A stretch of DNA of 35,573 nucleotides, taken from Verrucomicrobiales bacterium (GTDB taxonomy: Bacteria > Verrucomicrobiota > Verrucomicrobiia > Verrucomicrobiales > DEV007). Numbering within the stretch: the stretch's first letter is position 1; each line of letters opens with the position of its first letter. The translations under genes and the position numbers were made by a program. This document shows, piece after piece, positions 1 to 7,878 of this stretch. Location: the NCBI GenBank assembly GCA_020852405.1, contig JADZAX010000101.1:1-35573 (forward strand), in the 5' to 3' direction. Below the pieces are notes generated by a model. The model worked only from the letters and a program-made list of their open reading frames with translations. It did no database searches and had not been told where the DNA came from.

Positions 1-2163
1 GGCGCGGGCGAGGCTGGTGGTGAGGGCGGCTTCGTCGAAGGGGGCGAACTCGAGTTCGGGCAGGGTGGCGTGGACGAGGTTCACGCGGGCGATGAACTGC
101 TTCAGCCGATGATCCATCAGCGGCAGGTCGAAGGCCCCGGCGCGGTGGGCTTCGGCGAGGCAGCGTCCGCTGGCGATGGGATCGAGGTCGCGCTGCTGGG
201 ACTTTTGCTCGATGACGAGATCGCGATAGCGCGTGAGCTTCATGGCGGCGACGCGCTTGTTCTGGGCATCGAATAGATGCTCCACGGTGGTGCTCAGATG
301 CTGGGGAAACATCTCGGCGATCCACGCGGGCTGCACGGCGGTGGCGAGGCTGAGCAGGGTCTGGCGCGACGGGGTTTCGCGCAGATTGGCGGCAACGAAA
401 TAAGCGGCGTCGGTCACCACGCTTTCGCGCACGAGCTCGCCTTGGCGTTGATCGGTGAGATCGCACTCGGGCTTGCCGGGAGTGCGGCGTTTGGCGAGTT
501 GATCGACGAAGCCGGCCATGAGGCAGCGCAGCAGGGCTTCGTCGTTTTTAGCTGGGCTGGCGGGTGCGGCATCACGGTCGTAGAGGCGCTGCTGGTGGGC
601 GGCTTGCAGGATCTGCTGGCAGGTCTGCTCTACCTGGCGGGCGACTTGGGCGTTGATGCCGTAGCTGCGGCAGCGCTCAAAGCTGAAGCCGTTCGCTTTG
701 GCGAAGTCATAGGCTCGCATCAGCGTGATGAAATCAGAGTCCGCGCTGTCCTCGAACATCTCGCGGGCGGCTTTGGTTTGCGCATCATCGCGATCCAGCC
801 GAGCGAGCAAATCGCGACCACTGACCAACGCGGCGCACAAGGCGGCATCGGGAACGCAGCCACGCTGGCTGGCCTCGATCACCATGCGCGAGTAGCGCGG
901 GTGCATCGGCAGGCGCAGCATTTGGCAACCGATGGCCGTGAGCTCGGTACCGAGCAACGCCCCGAGCATCGTGAGCAGACGCTCAGCACGCACGACGGCC
1001 TGCGGATCGGGTTTGTCCAGCCAGTCAAACGTAGCCGCCTCCCGGATCCCGAGCGAGTGCAGCAGCAGCACGACTTCGGCGAGGTCGCTGCGCTGGATCT
1101 CCGGCGTATTGCGTTCCTCGCGGCTCTTGTGGCCGATGGCGGTCCACAGGCGATGACAAGTGCCCGGCGCGGTGCGTCCTGCACGGCCTTTGCGCTGATC
1201 CGCACTGGCCCGGCTGATCGGCTCCAGCAACAGCGTGCCGATGCCGCGCTCCGCATCGTAACGGGCCACCCGGGCGACGCCGCTGTCAACGACATGGCGG
1301 ATGCCGTCGATGGTGATGCTGGTCTCCGCGACGTTGGTGGCGACGATCACTTTGCGCAGCGCGTTCGGAGCAAACGCGCGGTCCTGTTCCTGCGGTTCCA
1401 GTTCGCCATGCAACGGGATGCAGGCCACGCGCTCCCGCGTTCTCAGCCCGCGCAAGGCATCCAGCGTGCCATTGATCTCGCCGCGCCCCGGCATGAAGAC
1501 GAGGATGTCGCCGGGCGACTCGTCATGGAGGATGCGCTCGACGGCCTCCGCCGCTTGCACCGTGATCGGTCGCTGGTCGGGGAGCTTCAGATAGCCCACT
1601 TCCACGGGATAACTTTGCCCCTCGGAAACGAGGATCGGACATTGATCCAAATACGCCGCCACCGGCTCCGTATCCAACGTGGCCGACATCACCACCATCG
1701 CCAAATCCGGCCGGTGTGTCTGCTGCAAATGTTTCACCAACGCCAGCGCGACATCGCTGAGCAAGTTCCGCTCGTGGAACTCATCGAAGACCACTGCCCC
1801 GATGTTCTCCAATGCGCGATCATCCTGAAGCCATCGCAGCAGAATGCCCTCCGTGACAAAGCAAATGCGAGTCCCCACGCTCGTGTGGTCATCAAACCGA
1901 ATCTGATACCCGACCTCAGCGCCGAGCTTCCCCTCACGTTCCCAAGCCACCCGCGTCGCCACCGAGCGGGCCGCCACCCGCCGGGGTTGCAGCACCACGA
2001 TCATCTTCTCCCCCGCGATCCCCGCATCCAGCAGCATCTGCGGCACCTGCGTCGTCTTCCCCGAGCCTGTGGGGGCCACCAGCACCAGGCGATTGCCGCC
2101 TTGCAGCGTGCGCAGGAGGTCGGCGTGAATTTTCCAAATGGGGAGCGCGGTGGAGTCAGGCAT
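1..2163 (-). CDS. hrpB: ATP-dependent RNA helicase HrpB-like (3' end outside window)
   Basis: This is a DEAH/DExH superfamily 2 helicase that would use ATP to unwind or remodel RNA in the cytoplasm. The ORF track misses it because no stop lies in the window; 721 codons are visible. The chosen ATG gives MPDSTALPIWKIH. Walker A (APTGSGKTTQVP) is near residue 30, followed by motif II as DEFHER near residue 127. DEFH instead of DEAH is the HrpB signature. MSATL, VAETSITI and the motif VI QRKGRAGRT follow in the expected order. The long part after the helicase core (about residue 350 onward) fits the HrpB C-terminal region. It starts 29 nt after the sigma factor stop on the same strand, so it may be read through from that operon. 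The large opposite-strand ORF (277..2187 +) is its shadow. Confidence 0.9.
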   Translation of the reverse strand, partial: MPDSTALPIWKIHADLLRTLQGGNRLVLVAPTGSGKTTQVPQMLLDAGIAGEKMIVVLQPRRVAARSVATRVAWEREGKLGAEVGYQIRFDDHTSVGTRICFVTEGILLRWLQDDRALENIGAVVFDEFHERNLLSDVALALVKHLQQTHRPDLAMVVMSATLDTEPVAAYLDQCPILVSEGQSYPVEVGYLKLPDQRPITVQAAEAVERILHDESPGDILVFMPGRGEINGTLDALRGLRTRERVACIPLHGELEPQEQDRAFAPNALRKVIVATNVAETSITIDGIRHVVDSGVARVARYDAERGIGTLLLEPISRASADQRKGRAGRTAPGTCHRLWTAIGHKSREERNTPEIQRSDLAEVVLLLHSLGIREAATFDWLDKPDPQAVVRAERLLTMLGALLGTELTAIGCQMLRLPMHPRYSRMVIEASQRGCVPDAALCAALVSGRDLLARLDRDDAQTKAAREMFEDSADSDFITLMRAYDFAKANGFSFERCRSYGINAQVARQVEQTCQQILQAAHQQRLYDRDAAPASPAKNDEALLRCLMAGFVDQLAKRRTPGKPECDLTDQRQGELVRESVVTDAAYFVAANLRETPSRQTLLSLATAVQPAWIAEMFPQHLSTTVEHLFDAQNKRVAAMKLTRYRDLVIEQKSQQRDLDPIASGRCLAEAHRAGAFDLPLMDHRLKQFIARVNLVHATLPELEFAPFDEAALTTSLARA

Positions 2164-2192
2164 GAAGTGGGGAATGGACTTACATAGCAGGC

Positions 2193-3449
2193 TCAGGTTT
2201 TGTCGTCCTCCCATTGTTCGATCCTGCGAGCGATAAAATCCCTCTCGGCGGGGAGTGTCGCGAGGTTTCCAGCTTGGCGGAAATGCGTGAGCGCCACAAG
2301 CGGGTTGCCAAGTTCGGCGGCGAAGGTGCCCCGGATGACATGGAACAAGTGATACGACTCCAGCCGGCTCCGATCCTTAATGGCGTCGAGCGCTTCCATC
2401 CCGGCTTTCGGGCCATTCACGCGGGCGACCGCCACCGCTCGATTCATGGCGGCGACGGGCGATGCCTTGAGATTGAGAAGTTGATCGTAGAGCGCGAGGA
2501 TGCGCGGCCAGTTCGTGCTGGCTTCATCGGACGCGGTGGAGTGGCAGGCGGCGATCCCGGCTTCGAGATGATACTCGCTGATGGTATCGCCCTGCGCCGC
2601 GTGACCGAGGCATTGGATGCCGCGATGGATCATCGATTGATCCCAGGCGCTGCGATTCTGCTCGTGAAGGCGCAACAGGTTGCCCGCGTCATCGGTGCGA
2701 GCGAGGAGTCGCGCGCCATTGAAGAACATGAGCGCGAGCAGGGCGAACGCGCGTGGCACCTGGGTGGCCGGATGCTCGGTGAGGAGCGTGACGAGGCGGA
2801 TGGCCTCATGGCAGAGATCCTCGCGCACGAGACGGTCCCCGGTGCTGGCTTTGTAGCCTTCGTTGAAAAGCAAATAGAGCGTGCCGAGAACGCCGTCGAG
2901 CCGCTCCGGCAGATGGGCGGGCTCCGGCACGGCGAAAGGCAGGGCCAGTTCCCGGATGAGTTGGCGCGCCCGCACCAGCCGCTTGGCGATGGCGGACTCG
3001 CTGGTGAGGAAGGCCGCGGCGATTTCCCCAGGGCCGAGTCCGCAGAGGGTGCGCAGGGCCAGCGCCGTCTGGGCTTCCACGGAGAGCTGCGGATGAAAAC
3101 AGACGAACATCAGGCGCAGGGTGTCATCCGCGAAGGTGTCGTATGTCTCATCGACGGAGGTGGAAAGCCAACGCTCATGTTCCGCGGCGATGCTGCCCTG
3201 CTTGGTGTTCCATCGTTGCTGGCGTCGCAAATGATCGAGGGCGAGGTTCTTGGCCGTTCGCGTGAGCCATGCGGCGGGGTTGTCGGGCACGCCGCGATAG
3301 GGCCAGGTTTGCAAGGCGCGGACGAGCGATTCCTGGACCACATCTTCGGCGAGTTGCAATTGATGCGTGCCGAGGTGCGCGGTGAGCGTGGCAACGAGAC
3401 GGGCGCCTTCCTGGCGAAAGAAATGCTCGGTGACTTGGGTGGGGTTCAT
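2193..3449 (-). CDS. ECF42-type RNA polymerase sigma factor with DUF6596/TPR-like C-terminal domain
   Basis: This extracytoplasmic-function sigma factor directs RNA polymerase to a small regulon. The protein is 418 aa from MNPTQVTEHFF; the track start at 3710 lies inside the upstream gene. Sigma region 2 covers about residues 10-80 (EDVVQESLVRALQTW, then NPAAWLTRTAKNLALDHLRR). Region 4 covers about 120-170 (ALRTLCGLGPGEIAAAFL, then AIAKRLVRARQ). A long helical tail with LYLLFNEGYKAS is the hallmark of ECF42/DUF6596 factors. No anti-sigma gene is adjacent; in this family the tail itself is thought to control activity. The start codon overlaps the DUF1697 stop as ATGA, so translation is probably coupled. 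It is the last of 15 co-directional genes rich in YCII, VOC and SRPBCC proteins, the known ECF42 neighbourhood. Confidence 0.92.
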   Translation of the reverse strand: MNPTQVTEHFFRQEGARLVATLTAHLGTHQLQLAEDVVQESLVRALQTWPYRGVPDNPAAWLTRTAKNLALDHLRRQQRWNTKQGSIAAEHERWLSTSVDETYDTFADDTLRLMFVCFHPQLSVEAQTALALRTLCGLGPGEIAAAFLTSESAIAKRLVRARQLIRELALPFAVPEPAHLPERLDGVLGTLYLLFNEGYKASTGDRLVREDLCHEAIRLVTLLTEHPATQVPRAFALLALMFFNGARLLARTDDAGNLLRLHEQNRSAWDQSMIHRGIQCLGHAAQGDTISEYHLEAGIAACHSTASDEASTNWPRILALYDQLLNLKASPVAAMNRAVAVARVNGPKAGMEALDAIKDRSRLESYHLFHVIRGTFAAELGNPLVALTHFRQAGNLATLPAERDFIARRIEQWEDDKT

Positions 3450-3964
3450 GCAGAGACCTTGGAGGCGAGTTCTGCAAGCTTGGCCACGGTGTTCAGGTTG
3501 CGCCCGGTCCCGGTCTTGGCAGCGGGAATGACGAGCTTTGAGGAACCCAGACCTTCGGGATAGTGGACGTAGATTTCGCGGTGGCCAAGCTTCAGTTCCT
3601 CCCGCTGCCGGCCTTTGAGATGCTCGAGGGCAGCCAAGGGCGGGCAATCGTGCAGGAAGTGAACCATCACCCGGCTGGCGGGGGCATCTGGAAATGGATT
3701 GGCTTGCCACACGTCATGCAACTCTGCGGCGGTGCGAACGAAGACCCCGACAGCTTTTCCCATGTAGAGTTGCAGTCGCGCTTCCAGGGCGGCTCTGATC
3801 ACTGGCGCGGAAGTCTTGGACCCAAAGACGACGTTGCCGCTGGCGATATAAGTCTGGACCTGGGTGTGCCCCTCGGCTTCGCACATAGCCTTGAGTTCTG
3901 CCATGGGCAGCTTGCCTGTGCCACCAACATTGACGGCACGGAGGAGTGCGACAAATACCGGCAT
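3446..3964 (-). CDS. DUF1697 family protein
   Basis: The 172-aa protein begins MPVFVALLRAVNVGGTGKLPM, the typical opening of DUF1697 proteins (FVALLRGINVGG-like). The middle has TYIASGNVVFGSK and the end has AKTGTGRNLNTV, both conserved in the family. The biochemical role is unknown; family members are small cytoplasmic alpha/beta proteins. It starts 7 nt after the YdeI-like gene and its stop overlaps the sigma factor start by ATGA, so it sits firmly in the sigma operon. No signal peptide or membrane segment is visible. Confidence 0.88.
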   Translation of the reverse strand: MPVFVALLRAVNVGGTGKLPMAELKAMCEAEGHTQVQTYIASGNVVFGSKTSAPVIRAALEARLQLYMGKAVGVFVRTAAELHDVWQANPFPDAPASRVMVHFLHDCPPLAALEHLKGRQREELKLGHREIYVHYPEGLGSSKLVIPAAKTGTGRNLNTVAKLAELASKVSA

Positions 3965-3971
3965 GATGAAG

Positions 3972-4547
3972 TCAGTGAAGCTTTTCGCCGCGCTTCAGCA
4001 TTTCGAGCAATCGCTCGAATCGTCGCGCCCTGGTCTCGGGTTTCTTGGCGGTCGTGAGGCGGAAGTAGATGGCATAGCGGTTGGCAGTGTTGAGCGTGTC
4101 GAAGTAGGCCTTGGCTTCGGCATGCGCGCGCACAGCCTCAAGGAAATCCTCGGGCAACTCATGGGTCCTCGAGGAATGATACGCCTGTTCCCAGCGGCCA
4201 TCGGCTTTCGCGGCATCGACAACGGCCTGGCCTGCGGATTGCATCCGGCCTTCGTTGGTGAGGCGCTCGATGTGGCCGATGTTGATCTTTGACCACACGC
4301 TGCGCGGGCCGCGCTTGGTGAATTTCTGCAGCCAATACTGGGCATCGTGGCTCTTCTTTTGTCCGTCGATCCAGCCATAGCAGAGCGCTTCGTCCAAGGC
4401 CTCCGCGTAGGTAATGCTGGCGATCCCGCTGTCCTTCTTCGCGAGTTGCATCCAGATGCCCTGGTGCTTCGCATGGTTCGTTTTCAACCAACGTCGAAAC
4501 GCCGCGGCGCTGGCGAAGGGCACGATGGGTTGTTCTTCGATAGGCAT
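3972..4547 (-). CDS. YdeI/OmpD-associated (OmdA) family protein
   Basis: The 191-aa protein carries ALDEALCYGWIDGQKKSHD near residues 50-68 and RSVWSKINIGHIERL near 80-95, the core signature of the YdeI/OmdA family. Family members in enterobacteria have been linked to stress and antimicrobial-peptide resistance, but the molecular activity is unknown. The C-terminus (TANRYAIYFRLTTAKKPETRARR) is the usual basic helical tail. No signal peptide is seen, so it is probably cytoplasmic. It lies 3 nt downstream of a VOC gene and 7 nt upstream of the DUF1697 gene in the sigma-factor cluster. Confidence 0.88.
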   Translation of the reverse strand: MPIEEQPIVPFASAAAFRRWLKTNHAKHQGIWMQLAKKDSGIASITYAEALDEALCYGWIDGQKKSHDAQYWLQKFTKRGPRSVWSKINIGHIERLTNEGRMQSAGQAVVDAAKADGRWEQAYHSSRTHELPEDFLEAVRAHAEAKAYFDTLNTANRYAIYFRLTTAKKPETRARRFERLLEMLKRGEKLH

Positions 4548-4550
4548 GGG

Positions 4551-5039
4551 TTATTGCGATGCTGCGGCTTTGAGTGTGGCGATGTCGAGTTTGGTCATGG
4601 TCAAAAGGGCACGCATCACGCGGGCGCTCACGGCTGGGTCTGCGTGGGCCATCAAGGAAGCGATTTCCCGTGGAACGACCTGCCAGGACAGGCCGAACTT
4701 GTCCTGCAGCCATCCACACTGCTGAGCTTCTTCTGGAGCATCAACTGTCAGCTTTGACCAGTAGCTGTCAATCTCCTCCTGGGTGTCGCACATCACTTGA
4801 AGCGACACGGCGGCAGTAAATTTGAACTGCGGTCCTCCATTCAGGGCCGTGTAGGTCTGACCTTGCAGCTCAAAGGCAATACTCAGCACGGTTCCCGCAC
4901 GACCCAGATGCGCCGGATGCTCAGACTCGGGATAGCGGGAGATTTCGAGAATGCGTGAATCGGGGAAGACGCCCAGGTAAAAGGCAACGGCTTCTTCGGC
5001 ATTCGTGTCAAACCAGAGGCAGGGAGTGACTTTGCTCAT
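4551..5039 (-). CDS. VOC family protein (PhnB / 3-demethylubiquinone-9 methyltransferase-like)
   Basis: The protein has 162 aa. MSKVTPCLWFDTNAEEAVAFY is the characteristic start of the PhnB/3-dmu-9_3-mt branch of the vicinal-oxygen-chelate fold. ALNGGPQFKF and the C-terminal FGLSWQVVP segment fit the same branch. Such proteins bind or modify small molecules and some give antibiotic or toxin resistance. Despite the family name there is no reason to call this a methyltransferase. It is probably cytoplasmic and dimeric. It follows an SRPBCC gene by 18 nt and precedes the YdeI-like gene by 3 nt, so it is part of the same operon. The ligand is unknown. Confidence 0.87.
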   Translation of the reverse strand: MSKVTPCLWFDTNAEEAVAFYLGVFPDSRILEISRYPESEHPAHLGRAGTVLSIAFELQGQTYTALNGGPQFKFTAAVSLQVMCDTQEEIDSYWSKLTVDAPEEAQQCGWLQDKFGLSWQVVPREIASLMAHADPAVSARVMRALLTMTKLDIATLKAAASQ

Positions 5040-5057
5040 GATGATGCGACGTTCCGG

Positions 5058-5498
5058 TTAGTCGGATCCATTGCTGTGAGCGAGCACGGTCTCGAGACGG
5101 TCGAAGTTCTCTTCATTCGCCTTCAAGATCATTGAGAGCAACGCAGCAAGCACTTTGGCGTCATCAAAGGTTGCCACCCAGTCGACATGTGTGCCATCTG
5201 GCACATCGGTGAGCGTGATCGTCATGGTGAAAAAGGGCGCGCAGTCGTGCCGCATCTCGAGGCACTCGTCGGTCACGATGCGACGGAAGATCCACAGGTT
5301 GTCGTAGTTCCCGCCATCGGGTCCACACATCGTGAATTGCCAGCGACCACCCTCGCGAAACTCGAACTCCTGGAAGGTATTCGTGAAGCCGGCAGGACCC
5401 CACCAAGCGGCCAGGCTGGCCGGATCACGGTGCGCGGCGAAAACTTGGCTGCGCGGAAAGGGCACGATCCGATGACTATGAAACTGGGCGTCATGCAT
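5058..5498 (-). CDS. SRPBCC/AHSA1-like domain protein (second of a tandem pair)
   Basis: The protein has 146 aa from the ATG giving MHDAQFHSHRIVPFPRSQVF. The track start at 5783 lies inside the preceding gene. DPASLAAWWGPAGFTNTFQEF followed by GGRWQFTMCGPDGGNY is typical of AHSA1-like SRPBCC proteins, a helix-grip fold with a hydrophobic cavity. In bacteria these small proteins are assumed to bind lipophilic ligands; the true function is unknown. The start overlaps the stop of the upstream SRPBCC gene by 8 nt, so the two are probably translated together. The pair are paralogues and may form a heterodimer, which is inference. Confidence 0.88.
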   Translation of the reverse strand: MHDAQFHSHRIVPFPRSQVFAAHRDPASLAAWWGPAGFTNTFQEFEFREGGRWQFTMCGPDGGNYDNLWIFRRIVTDECLEMRHDCAPFFTMTITLTDVPDGTHVDWVATFDDAKVLAALLSMILKANEENFDRLETVLAHSNGSD

Positions 5499-5991
5499 CT
5501 GGTGAAGAGGTTTGGCCAACCAGTTCGACGAGCTGATCGAAGGCCTTGTTCCAACCGTCGTGAAACCCCATCGCGGCGTGTTTCTCGCAGGCTTCCTTGG
5601 TCCAGTGGCGGGCTTTGGCCGTGTAGCGGGTACCCCCACCCGGCAGGGCTTCGAAGGTGAGGATGCCGACGAACATGAAATCAGGGTTCGGCTCCCAATC
5701 GGCAAAGAAACAGTCCGTGAAGACGAGCTTTTCGTTCGGAACGACTTCGAGATAGACGCCGCGATTTGGAAACCGCTCGCCATCAGGGCCGCAGATGATC
5801 ATGCTGTTGAAGCCGCCGGGGCGCACATCGAGCTGCACATCGCTGACATACCAGGGCCTCGGACAGAACCATTTCGGATAGGCTTCCGGATCGGTCCAGC
5901 CCGCGAAGAGCTTCTCGGGGGAAACGTGGGTGTCGCGGGTGATGACGATTTCGCGTTCGGAGAGCGGCGAGGGAGCGGTTGATGACAGCAT
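5491..5991 (-). CDS. SRPBCC/AHSA1-like domain protein (first of a tandem pair)
   Basis: The protein has 166 aa. REIVITRDTHVSPEKLFAGW and DPEAYPKWFCPRPW open a typical activator-of-Hsp90-ATPase-1-like SRPBCC domain, followed by RPGGFNSMIICGPDGERF and a C-terminal amphipathic helix (MGFHDGWNKAFDQLVELV). It is cytoplasmic by lack of a signal peptide. Close relatives in proteobacteria commonly sit with ECF42 sigma factors and YCII proteins. It overlaps the next SRPBCC gene by 8 nt and lies 27 nt downstream of the GyrI-like gene. Substrate or ligand is unknown. Confidence 0.9.
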   Translation of the reverse strand: MLSSTAPSPLSEREIVITRDTHVSPEKLFAGWTDPEAYPKWFCPRPWYVSDVQLDVRPGGFNSMIICGPDGERFPNRGVYLEVVPNEKLVFTDCFFADWEPNPDFMFVGILTFEALPGGGTRYTAKARHWTKEACEKHAAMGFHDGWNKAFDQLVELVGQTSSPDA

Positions 5992-6018
5992 ATGATAATT
6001 GAGAGGAGGAGAATGACT

Positions 6019-6483
6019 TTAGCTTTGCAGCGCACGGATCAGCTCCGTGCGATAGGTGGCCGGATCAGGGTGGGACTCCGGGCCTTTCGCGAAGACTTGC
6101 CAGAAGTCGGTGGCGGGTTGGAGTCCTTGAGCTGCGATCCATTGCATGAACTCGGGCCATGCTTCGGAAAGCTGTTCGTAGTCGCCGACGAGCACGGCTT
6201 TCGCGGCGCGAAACGCTGGACGTTCGCTCGCGATAACGCGACCATTGGGAGTCACCGGCTTCGAAGTAGGCACCCCTATCTCGAAATCGAAATGCGTATC
6301 CGGCGCAGCGAAGTGATGATCGAATAACGGCCCCGTGGGCGCGATGCCTTGCCTACCCAGCTCCTCAAAAAGCTCGGTCACTGCGGGGCCGAAATACTGT
6401 GGGCATTCCTCGCAAGGGATGTGAAGACGAATCACGGCCGTGGTTTGCGGCGTTACGTTGATGAGTTCAGGTGTTTCCAGCAT
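6019..6483 (-). CDS. GyrI-like / AraC effector-binding domain protein
   Basis: The 154-aa protein MLETPELINVTPQTTAVIRLHIPCEE looks like a free-standing GyrI-like (bacterial transcription activator, effector-binding) domain: the pattern P..TAVI at the start, a glycine-rich middle and YRTELIRAL at the end. No helix-turn-helix is present, so it is not itself a DNA-binding regulator. Domains of this fold bind small amphipathic molecules and some hydrolyse or sequester them. It lies 12 nt after the PhnB-like gene and 27 nt before the SRPBCC pair. Family assignment is good; its job in this operon is inferred to be ligand binding. Confidence 0.8.
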   Translation of the reverse strand: MLETPELINVTPQTTAVIRLHIPCEECPQYFGPAVTELFEELGRQGIAPTGPLFDHHFAAPDTHFDFEIGVPTSKPVTPNGRVIASERPAFRAAKAVLVGDYEQLSEAWPEFMQWIAAQGLQPATDFWQVFAKGPESHPDPATYRTELIRALQS

Positions 6484-6495
6484 GATCGCGATGAA

Positions 6496-6924
6496 TTAGG
6501 CTTTGGCTTCGGGAATGGTGACCATCCAGTGAATCCCAAACGCGTCCGTCACCATGCCGAAGCAGGGCGACCAAAAGCTCTTACCGATCGGCATGGTGAT
6601 GGTGCCGCCATCGGCGAGAGCGCTGAAGGCACGCTGGGCTTCGGCTTCATCGGGCATAGTGAGCGACATGCAGTGACTGTTTTTGCCAGGCTCTTCGTCG
6701 CAACCGTCCGAGCCCATGAGCACGCTGCTGCCGATGCGAAACGCGGCGTGCATGATCTTTTCCTCCCAGCCATCGGGCACCATGCCTGGCGGCGGTGGTT
6801 CGGGTGCCTCCTGGTAGCGCATCAGCATGACAACTTCGGCACCGAGATGCCTCGTGTAGTAGTCGAGAGCGGCCGTGCATTTGCCGCCAAAAAAGAGGTA
6901 AGGCTGAACGTAGGGTGATGTCAT
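6496..6924 (-). CDS. PhnB-like VOC family protein
   Basis: The protein has 142 aa. MTSPYVQPYLFFGGKCTAAL with DYYTRHLGAEVVMLMRYQEAP is the classical PhnB/glyoxalase-like start, and WSPCFGMVTDAFGIHWMV the classical end. HAAFRIGSSVLMGSD matches the middle strand of the family. This is a vicinal-oxygen-chelate fold with a presumed small-molecule ligand, cytoplasmic. The upstream gap of 114 nt is the longest inside the cluster and holds three GATTGA repeats, so a secondary promoter or operator may lie there. The next gene begins 12 nt downstream. Confidence 0.9.
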   Translation of the reverse strand: MTSPYVQPYLFFGGKCTAALDYYTRHLGAEVVMLMRYQEAPEPPPPGMVPDGWEEKIMHAAFRIGSSVLMGSDGCDEEPGKNSHCMSLTMPDEAEAQRAFSALADGGTITMPIGKSFWSPCFGMVTDAFGIHWMVTIPEAKA

Positions 6925-6939
6925 GGCGGTGGAGTGGTG

Positions 6940-6973
6940 GATTGATGTTTGATGAACAAGGATTGACGATTGA
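6940..6973. repeat. Three GATTGA direct repeats in the longest intra-cluster gap
   Basis: GATTGA occurs at 6940-6945, 6961-6966 and 6968-6973 on the plus strand (TCAATC on the coding strand of the cluster), 16-49 nt upstream of the PhnB-like gene start. Repeats this close to a start in a 114-nt gap could be an operator or part of a secondary promoter. No regulator is known to bind them, and a six-base repeat can arise by chance. Confidence 0.3.
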
Positions 6974-7038
6974 AGAAGGATAGGAACTCTCTGTCGTGCG
7001 TGGGGGGAGGCTTGGTAAGGTGGAAAAAGCGAAGGCGA

Positions 7039-7437
7039 TCAGGATTGATCGGCAGCCTTCACTTCGGCCATCGGTCGGCAGAGGTCGGCAATCGGACGCA
7101 CCTCGATCTGAGCTCCGTGGGCGAGGATGGGGCAGGCCCCGGCGATTTCCAACGCGGCATCCATCGTATCCACGCCGAGCAGGAAATAGCCGGCGATGGC
7201 TTCCTTCGATTCAGCGAAGACGCCATCGGTGACTGCGGCTCCGCGCGTGCCGGAGACCAGCTTGCCTTCTTCCATCAAGGGCTGCGCACCCCGCAGGATG
7301 CCTCGTGTGTTGAGGTCTTCAACCCAGGCGTAAAAGTCGGTCATGACGCGCTGAAGTTCGCTCGGCGACATGCCGTGATTCCAGTGCGTGCCGCGCACAA
7401 AGAGAAGGTGTTCGTTGGTGGGCTGTTGGGGGTTCAT
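7039..7437 (-). CDS. YCII/DGPF-domain protein (DGVF variant)
   Basis: The protein has 132 aa with a YCII-related ferredoxin-like fold. HLLFVRGTHWNHGMSPSELQ forms the first strand and helix, VTDGVFAESKEAIAGYFLLG is the DGPF motif region with Val replacing Pro, and IEVRPIADL is the closing strand. DGPF proteins are the standard partners of ECF42 sigma factors; their enzymatic role is not established. It starts only 4 nt after a VOC gene and is the second YCII protein in the cluster. No signal peptide is present. Confidence 0.88.
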   Translation of the reverse strand: MNPQQPTNEHLLFVRGTHWNHGMSPSELQRVMTDFYAWVEDLNTRGILRGAQPLMEEGKLVSGTRGAAVTDGVFAESKEAIAGYFLLGVDTMDAALEIAGACPILAHGAQIEVRPIADLCRPMAEVKAADQS

Positions 7438-7441
7438 GGCG

Positions 7442-7828
7442 TCATTGCTGGGAGTGCAGGCCGATCATGTTGCCTTCGGTGTCACAGACGAGGGAGCAGA
7501 AGCCGTAGTCGCCGATGGCAAACTTGTCCTGATGGATGCGGCCACCATTCGCGGCGGCGCGAGCAGTTTCAATGGCGCAGTCAGCGCAGGAAAAGTAGAT
7601 GATGGTGCCACCACCACCAGAGTCTTTGTCTGCCATCTTCACAAGGGCGCCGGAGGCTCCCGGAGCCGTCATTTCCATGGGGAAGGCCCACATCTCAATG
7701 GGAAGTCCCGCGGGACTCGGGAGGTGCTGAAGCGTGACCTGGAAAGTCTCCTCATAGAAGGCTTTGGCTCGCTCGATGTCTTGCACATAGAGTTCGAACC
7801 ATCCGACGGGATTGCGTAATGTATTCAT
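7442..7828 (-). CDS. VOC family protein (glyoxalase-like)
   Basis: The protein has 128 aa from MNTLRNPVGWFELYVQD; the track extends 15 codons too far upstream. IERAKAFYEETF, IEMWAFPMEM, ASGALVKM and the terminal DTEGNMIGLHS are the signatures of a well-populated VOC subfamily often annotated as glyoxalase/bleomycin-resistance-like. The fold is a single beta-alpha-beta-beta-beta repeat pair and the ligand is unknown. The start is preceded directly by CACACACC and no Shine-Dalgarno. A perfect TTGAAT-N-ATTCAA palindrome lies about 33 nt upstream. The next YCII gene follows after 4 nt. Confidence 0.9.
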   Translation of the reverse strand: MNTLRNPVGWFELYVQDIERAKAFYEETFQVTLQHLPSPAGLPIEMWAFPMEMTAPGASGALVKMADKDSGGGGTIIYFSCADCAIETARAAANGGRIHQDKFAIGDYGFCSLVCDTEGNMIGLHSQQ

Positions 7829-7860
7829 GGTGTGTGTGGATCTTGAGGGTGAGAATAATG

Positions 7861-7873
7861 TTGAATGATTCAA
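7861..7873. promoter_or_regulatory. 13-bp perfect palindrome TTGAATGATTCAA, possible operator
   Basis: TTGAAT-G-ATTCAA is a perfect inverted repeat with one central base, 33-45 nt upstream of the VOC gene start at 7828. A looser copy of the half-sites (TGAAT-6 nt-ATTCA) occurs at 9859-9874 upstream of the lipoprotein gene. The position suits an operator, but no binding protein is identified and there is no other evidence. Confidence 0.3.
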
Positions 7874-7878
7874 TGGGG

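Noticed and set aside
277-2187. 636-aa plus-strand ORF
   Set aside because: It is the antisense shadow of the HrpB-type helicase; the minus strand shows all helicase motifs while this reading has no recognisable family pattern.
2214-3563. 449-aa plus-strand ORF
   Set aside because: Shadow of the sigma factor gene; low-complexity Gly/Glu/Arg-rich text without family features.
3972-4547. YdeI/OmdA gene as a bacteriocin-immunity gene
   Set aside because: The family name suggests bacteriocin protection, but no bacteriocin or toxin gene is nearby and the operon context points to a general stress cluster.
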